Part shown: positions 54,838-58,733 of the stretch, piece by piece
Layout: every line of letters begins with the position of its first letter
Position numbering within the stretch: position 1 is the first letter of the stretch
From: CAZKNF01 sp964554105
GTDB lineage: Bacteria; Bacteroidota; Rhodothermia; Rhodothermales; VXPQ01
DNA: 58,733 bases
Direction: 5' to 3'
Assembly: GCA_964554105.1 (NCBI GenBank)
Contig: CAZKNF010000015.1
Location: 1-58,733 of the forward strand
Translations under genes and position numbers: made by a program
The notes under the pieces: model-generated
The model's input: the letters and a program-made list of their open reading frames with translations, nothing else
Databases searched by the model: none
What the model was told of the DNA's origin: nothing

Positions 54838-57465
54838 CTACTTCATGAGCACGGCACGCGTTACTGCGGCCTTGCCCGTGTCTGTCTGCACCACCTGGAT
54901 CATGTACATCCCGCTCGCGCGATCGTTCATCTCCAGCGACACCTGCTGTATCCCCGGTGTCGTGATGTTGAGTGCATGTCTCTGCACGAGCCGACCCAGC
55001 ACGTCATACACTTTTACCTCGTACGGCCCAGCCTGCAGAACGCTCAGCTCCACCGTCGCCGACGGATTGAACGGGTTCGGATAGACGCTTTCGATTGCGA
55101 AACTATTCGGCAGCTCGATGTCCCTTTCGTTAGACGTCGGGGTAATCGTGCGTACTTCTATCTCGCGGCCGGTTGCCCATGCAACCGAGTTGATAAAGAG
55201 CTTCTCGCCGACCTCGCTCATGTTCTCTGATCCGCGGGTATGGGCGAAAAACCCGACGCGCCGTGCCGGTGCGATCGTCAGCAGCGTGTCGTTCGAGACG
55301 AGCGTATCACCTCGCTCATACGTAAACAACGTAGCTCTCGTGAAGTCCGACGGCGGCATCTGCTCGCCGTCCGGGCCAATCGCATCGTCCGGGAGCGTGG
55401 CTAGCACGCGCGCTGACTGCAGCGCAACACCGTACCCGACCTGATTGGGGGCATCGTTGTCCAGCGTGCTTCCGGCCGGCGGATCGTCGTATACCACGAC
55501 CTCTCCAGGAGCGAGGTTGCCGAGGATCGGATGATCGACGTCCTCTACGATTACGCTGTTCGAATTGGCAAAGCCCTGATCGACGTCGATCGCGAGGTCA
55601 GGCTCTACCCACCACATGCGTTCCGGCGTCCACGTGAAGGCCTCCGCGTTGATGATCGGAAGCGGGACACCCTGGAACGTACCTCCCACTGCTCCGGAGT
55701 TGACCGACTCTGAGATGAAGATCGCGTCCACACCCACCGTATCCTCTCGGGTTACGCTGTTGTGGTCGATCAACTGGATCTCGAAGCCGAGCGTGTCGGT
55801 GAGAATCTCGAGATACCGGAGATCCTCGTCACGATCCTCTTGACCCGTGTTTAGGGACGCGTCGTAGACGAACAGCATCGTGGGTGCCGGTGCATCGATG
55901 GATTGCGCTTCGGCCTCTCGCCCGACGGCCCAGAGGATCGTGTTAGCAAAAAGCGCCTCTCCGATCTCGCTCAGATTCTCCGATCCGCGCGTGTGTGCAA
56001 AAAAGGAGGCCTGCCTCGCCCACACGACGGACGTGTCCGAGAGCATGTCTCCCGGCTCTAGAACGAACATCGTTGCGCGATCCCGATCGGAAGGCGGCAG
56101 CGGCTGTCCGTCCGGACCGGTGACCGCTGACGGCAGCGTCGCGATGATCTCTGCATCCTCGACGGGCGCTACATATCCGATCTGGTTCGGTGCATCTTGA
56201 TCCAGCGTGCTGCCGGCGGGTGGATCGTCGTACACGACTACCTCGTAGGACGGAAGGCCGCCCATGATTGGGTGCGTACTGCTTGCAACCTGAATCTTGT
56301 TTGCGTTCGCGAAGCCCATGTCGATGTCGATGGGTATGTCCGGCTGAGCCCACGCCATCCGATCCGGCGAGTAGGTGAACACTTCCGCATTGACGACCGG
56401 AAGTCGCACACCGCTGAATTTGTCTCCGACATCCCCGGAACCGACAGACTCGGAGATAAAGATCGCATCTACACCCGCCGTGTCTGCCGGCGCTGCTTCT
56501 GCGGCATCGATCGTCTGCACGTTGAATCCGAGGTCGTCTTCGAGAATTTCGAGATACCTGAAGTCTTCATCACGATCGTCCACTCCGGTATTAAGATCGG
56601 CCTCATAGACGAAGAGGATGGTCGGCGCCGGTGCGCTGATCGAACGCAGGTCGTCCTCCTGCCCTAGTGCCCAGAGCACGGAATTGGCGAAGAGATCTTC
56701 ACCGATCTGCGTCATGTTCTCTGAACCTCGCGTGTGAGCAAAGAAGCCGACGTAGCGTGCCGGAACCGTACTCCCATCAAAAAGCACATCACCCGGTTCG
56801 TAGGTGAACAGCGTCGCACGCTGACCGCTGGACGGCTCCAATGGATCAGCACCACTCGGACCCACAACGTACGCCGGCAGCGTGGCTAGAATGTCCGCTC
56901 CCTCGAGTGGAACAGCATAGCCTATCTGGTTCGGCGCGTCCTGATCAAGGACACTTCCGGCCGGTGGATCGTCATACACCGTCAGCTCTCCGGGCCGAAG
57001 GCCGCCGAGAATCGGGTGGTCGGTATTGGCGACGTTGATCTTGCTCGCATTGGCGAAGCCCATGTCCACGTCGATCCCGAGCTGATCCGAAACCCAGTCC
57101 ATGCGCCCGGGAAGAAACGTGAACACCTCCGCATTGACGATCGGCACCTCCGTGTCCTTGAAGATGTCGGCAACATTGCCGGAGCCGACGGATTCGGAGA
57201 TGATCACGAGATCGACATCATCGGCATCGCTCGTCGCAATGACCTCATGGTCGATCGTCTGCACCGTCAGTCCGAGCTCATCTTCCAAAATCTCGAGATA
57301 ACGGGTATCCTCGTCCCGATCGTCCACGCCGGTATTGAGGGTTGCGTCATAGACGAAGAGCACCGACTGCGCAAGAGACTCTGCGGGTGCGGCAATGAAT
57401 ACAAAAAGTGCTAGCGAAAGCAGTGTAATCACGTACTTCGCCGGGTTGTGGCAAAAATGGTTCAT
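54838..57465 (-). CDS. T9SS-secreted protein with three tandem 247-residue domains
   Basis: An 875-residue exported protein. A signal peptide (1-33, ends SLAQ) is followed by three tandem copies of one domain at about 34-281, 282-528 and 529-775. Each begins with a Rossmann-like strand (LFVYDATLNTG, LFVYEADLNTG, LFVYDASLNTG), then DRDED and RYLEIL, an IISESV / IFISESV element, NAEVFTF-type strand, VYDDPPAGS, DAPNQ(I/V)GY, ATLF(T/V)YE-type strand and FFAHTRGSEN. The C-terminal 85 residues are a type A T9SS sorting domain (VYPNPFNPSATVEL, KVYDVLGRLVQ, SGMYMIQV). The domain resembles repeats in Bacteroidota surface proteins but its function is unknown to me. Preceded by a strong Shine-Dalgarno (57472-57477). 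Confidence 0.9.
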   Translation of the reverse strand: MNHFCHNPAKYVITLLSLALFVFIAAPAESLAQSVLFVYDATLNTGVDDRDEDTRYLEILEDELGLTVQTIDHEVIATSDADDVDLVIISESVGSGNVADIFKDTEVPIVNAEVFTFLPGRMDWVSDQLGIDVDMGFANASKINVANTDHPILGGLRPGELTVYDDPPAGSVLDQDAPNQIGYAVPLEGADILATLPAYVVGPSGADPLEPSSGQRATLFTYEPGDVLFDGSTVPARYVGFFAHTRGSENMTQIGEDLFANSVLWALGQEDDLRSISAPAPTILFVYEADLNTGVDDRDEDFRYLEILEDDLGFNVQTIDAAEAAPADTAGVDAIFISESVGSGDVGDKFSGVRLPVVNAEVFTYSPDRMAWAQPDIPIDIDMGFANANKIQVASSTHPIMGGLPSYEVVVYDDPPAGSTLDQDAPNQIGYVAPVEDAEIIATLPSAVTGPDGQPLPPSDRDRATMFVLEPGDMLSDTSVVWARQASFFAHTRGSENLSEIGEALFANTILWAVGREAEAQSIDAPAPTMLFVYDASLNTGQEDRDEDLRYLEILTDTLGFEIQLIDHNSVTREDTVGVDAIFISESVNSGAVGGTFQGVPLPIINAEAFTWTPERMWWVEPDLAIDVDQGFANSNSVIVEDVDHPILGNLAPGEVVVYDDPPAGSTLDNDAPNQVGYGVALQSARVLATLPDDAIGPDGEQMPPSDFTRATLFTYERGDTLVSNDTLLTIAPARRVGFFAHTRGSENMSEVGEKLFINSVAWATGREIEVRTITPTSNERDIELPNSFAIESVYPNPFNPSATVELSVLQAGPYEVKVYDVLGRLVQRHALNITTPGIQQVSLEMNDRASGMYMIQVVQTDTGKAAVTRAVLMK

Positions 57466-57471
57466 AGGTGA

Positions 57472-57477
57472 CCTCCT
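57472..57477 (-). promoter_or_regulatory. strong Shine-Dalgarno of the T9SS cargo gene
   Basis: The minus strand reads AGGAGG six bases upstream of the ATG at 57465, an optimal spacing and sequence. This is one of the few full consensus sites in the window and suggests high expression of the surface protein. Confidence 0.7.
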
Positions 57478-57601
57478 CTGATGGATTGATTCGAAAGGGG
57501 CGCTTTCACGCCCCGGTGTGTGGATAGTGATAGTAGCGGTAAATGATATCGATCAAATAAATTCGGAATCGTTAGGTGAGCCGAACGGTGTGGAGGTAGC
57601 T

Positions 57602-58672
57602 TCAAAAGCTCAACCTCAGATCGGCTATCTGGACAGCTTCGAAAAACTCCGAAGGTACGTATGCGTAGTCGATCGCGAAACGAAGCCCCATTGCATCGAC
57701 GCTGATGCCGGCGCCATACGTCATGTGCGTCGTGATGTCCGAGCCCAGAGCGAGATCTTTGTAACCCGTTCTGAGATCCAGGTTGAGTGACGACACGTCG
57801 AAACGAAGGCGGGCGCCGAGATCGGCGTTCAGGTTGTTGTCATTTGTTTGATGGGCATCCGAGAGCAGATCCAGCCGTGCATTTCTCGTCTGAACTACCG
57901 GGAGGGCAATACCGAATTTGAACGATAAAGGCAGGTCCCACCCTCCGGTTTCGAGGCGCGCTGCAAGGTTCTCATTGCTCCCGCTGTTCTGCGCGTCGAT
58001 GTCGGTGAATATCCGAGTGTTGATGCCGTCCATCTGCATCTTTCCTCCAAAATTGGAGATTGATGCAGCCAGTTTGAGTCCGTTCAAGTAGTTGCTGGCC
58101 AGCACGAAGCCCACGTCCACCGCCATCGTGCTAGCAGACATATCGTAGATCGATTGGCGGATGTACTTCAGGCTGCCCCCAATATAGAAGAGATCGGTAA
58201 GCGGCTGTGCATACGTTGCGCCAACGACCAGATCGGCCGCCCCGAACGTTTCACCGGTGCCTTCCGGCAGGTCGACGGTGCGTCGATCCATGCGACCGTA
58301 GTCGACCTGAGCCAGGCTCAAGCCGACGACGCCCGACGACGTGACCGGCACTACGAGGCCGAAGGCATTGTAATCGATATCGAGCAGCCATCGGTTGTGG
58401 CTGAAGAACACCGATCCGCGGTTTCGTACATCCTCGATGCGCGCCGCGCCTGCGGGATTCCAGTAGAGCGCGTCGGCGCCGGTTGCGATGGCTGTATAGG
58501 CGTGTCCGAGCGCACTGCCGCGCGCGCCGGTTCCGATCGTCAGGAACTGGGCCGCAGACGTGCTTACGCGGCTCTGGGCGGACGCGGGTGGCGCCATCCA
58601 CGCAGCACATAGCACGCAGATTAAAATTCTCATAACCGTCTGTGCTGGTCTTGCTCGAATTGCTCTCGTCAT
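57602..58672 (-). CDS. porV: PorV/PorQ-family outer-membrane protein
   Basis: A 356-residue outer-membrane protein. The signal peptide ends at PASAQ; the mature N-terminus AAQFLTIGTGARGSALGHAYTA followed by DALYWNPAGAARIEDVR is the UPF0164/PorV signature of FadL-like 14-strand barrels. Repeated GLKLAASISNFGGKM and GWDLPLSFKFGIALP segments support the barrel. PorV is the T9SS component that shuttles cargo to the sortase. A start at 58633 would give a shorter signal peptide; 58672 is used because AGGG lies upstream. The product fits the T9SS cargo gene next door. PorV versus PorQ cannot be decided by eye. Confidence 0.75.
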   Translation of the reverse strand: MTRAIRARPAQTVMRILICVLCAAWMAPPASAQSRVSTSAAQFLTIGTGARGSALGHAYTAIATGADALYWNPAGAARIEDVRNRGSVFFSHNRWLLDIDYNAFGLVVPVTSSGVVGLSLAQVDYGRMDRRTVDLPEGTGETFGAADLVVGATYAQPLTDLFYIGGSLKYIRQSIYDMSASTMAVDVGFVLASNYLNGLKLAASISNFGGKMQMDGINTRIFTDIDAQNSGSNENLAARLETGGWDLPLSFKFGIALPVVQTRNARLDLLSDAHQTNDNNLNADLGARLRFDVSSLNLDLRTGYKDLALGSDITTHMTYGAGISVDAMGLRFAIDYAYVPSEFFEAVQIADLRLSF

Positions 58673-58678
58673 ATCGCC

Positions 58679-58733
58679 CTACTTCACGATGGCAAATTTA
58701 CCCGTCGTCTCGCCGATGCCTTCGGCCTCGACG
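58679..58733 (-). CDS. C-terminal end of a T9SS-associated protein, possibly PorU
   Basis: The last 17 codons of a minus-strand gene are visible, ending EAEGIGETTGKFAIVK and stop (58681-58679). Its stop is 6 bp from the PorV-like start, so the genes form one operon. The closing residues resemble the C-terminus of PorU-type T9SS sortases, and porU-porV adjacency is common, but only a short tail is present. Confidence 0.45.
   Translation of the reverse strand, partial: VEAEGIGETTGKFAIVK

Overview
The window looks like a chromosome fragment, probably from a metagenome-assembled genome because it contains a 100-N scaffold gap, of a GC-rich member of the Bacteroidota/Rhodothermota group. The lineage guess rests on gene content: a type IX secretion (T9SS) cargo protein with C-terminal sorting domain beside a PorV/PorQ-family outer-membrane protein, a PUR-alpha-like DUF3276 protein, bacillithiol genes bshB1 and bshC, a UVR-tailed bifunctional nuclease, a FecI/FecR/TonB-receptor/DUF4249 cluster, and DUF1549/DUF1553 plus DUF1501 cytochrome-type proteins. 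I ran no database search, so all assignments come from motif and family recognition. No rRNA, tRNA, CRISPR array, transposase, phage or plasmid gene was seen.

Layout. 1-5.6 kb: mostly exported accessory proteins (a partial secreted protein, a DUF1080 hydrolase, a lectin-like protein, a class A beta-lactamase-like lipoprotein) with DUF5063, DUF2461 and a membrane protein, ending in a scaffold gap flanked by duplicated sequence and a 24-bp tandem repeat. 5.8-18.5 kb: housekeeping genes (M28 peptidase, infA, bshB1, leuS, a CoA-binding protein, bshC, a bifunctional nuclease, hisC, hisD, DUF3276, purine nucleoside phosphorylase). 18.5-30.2 kb: a phosphatase remnant, an AI-2E-type permease carrying an inserted PDZ domain, a GH9 glucanase translationally coupled to recX, a trans-envelope signalling cluster (ECF sigma factor, FecR, STN-TonB receptor, DUF4249 lipoprotein) and an orphan PAS histidine kinase. 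30.2-30.7 kb: a gene-free stretch with an inverted pair of DnaA-box-like sites.

30.7-41.7 kb: a long same-strand array. It starts with a PPi-type phosphofructokinase, then a divergent cold-shock protein, a 3-hexulose-6-phosphate-synthase/UlaD-like decarboxylase, a DUF1080 lipoprotein, a UlaG-like metallo-hydrolase and YceH, followed by the complete histidine-utilisation set hutU-hutH-hutI-hutG and a one-domain asparaginase-like protein. Hut would convert histidine to glutamate and formamide.

41.8-50.2 kb: a five-gene plus-strand block (DUF1549/DUF1553 haem-binding lipoprotein, Tat-exported DUF1501 protein, Tat-exported NHL beta-propeller, membrane cytochrome with LRR tail, LVIVD-repeat lipoprotein). 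The genes are nearly contiguous and look like one exported system of unknown substrate; this is the best candidate for an undescribed system. 50.2-58.7 kb: a CehA/McbA metallohydrolase, a parvulin-type peptidylprolyl isomerase, class I aldolase fbaB, an 875-residue T9SS protein built from three tandem 247-residue domains, a PorV-like protein, and the last codons of a gene that may be porU.
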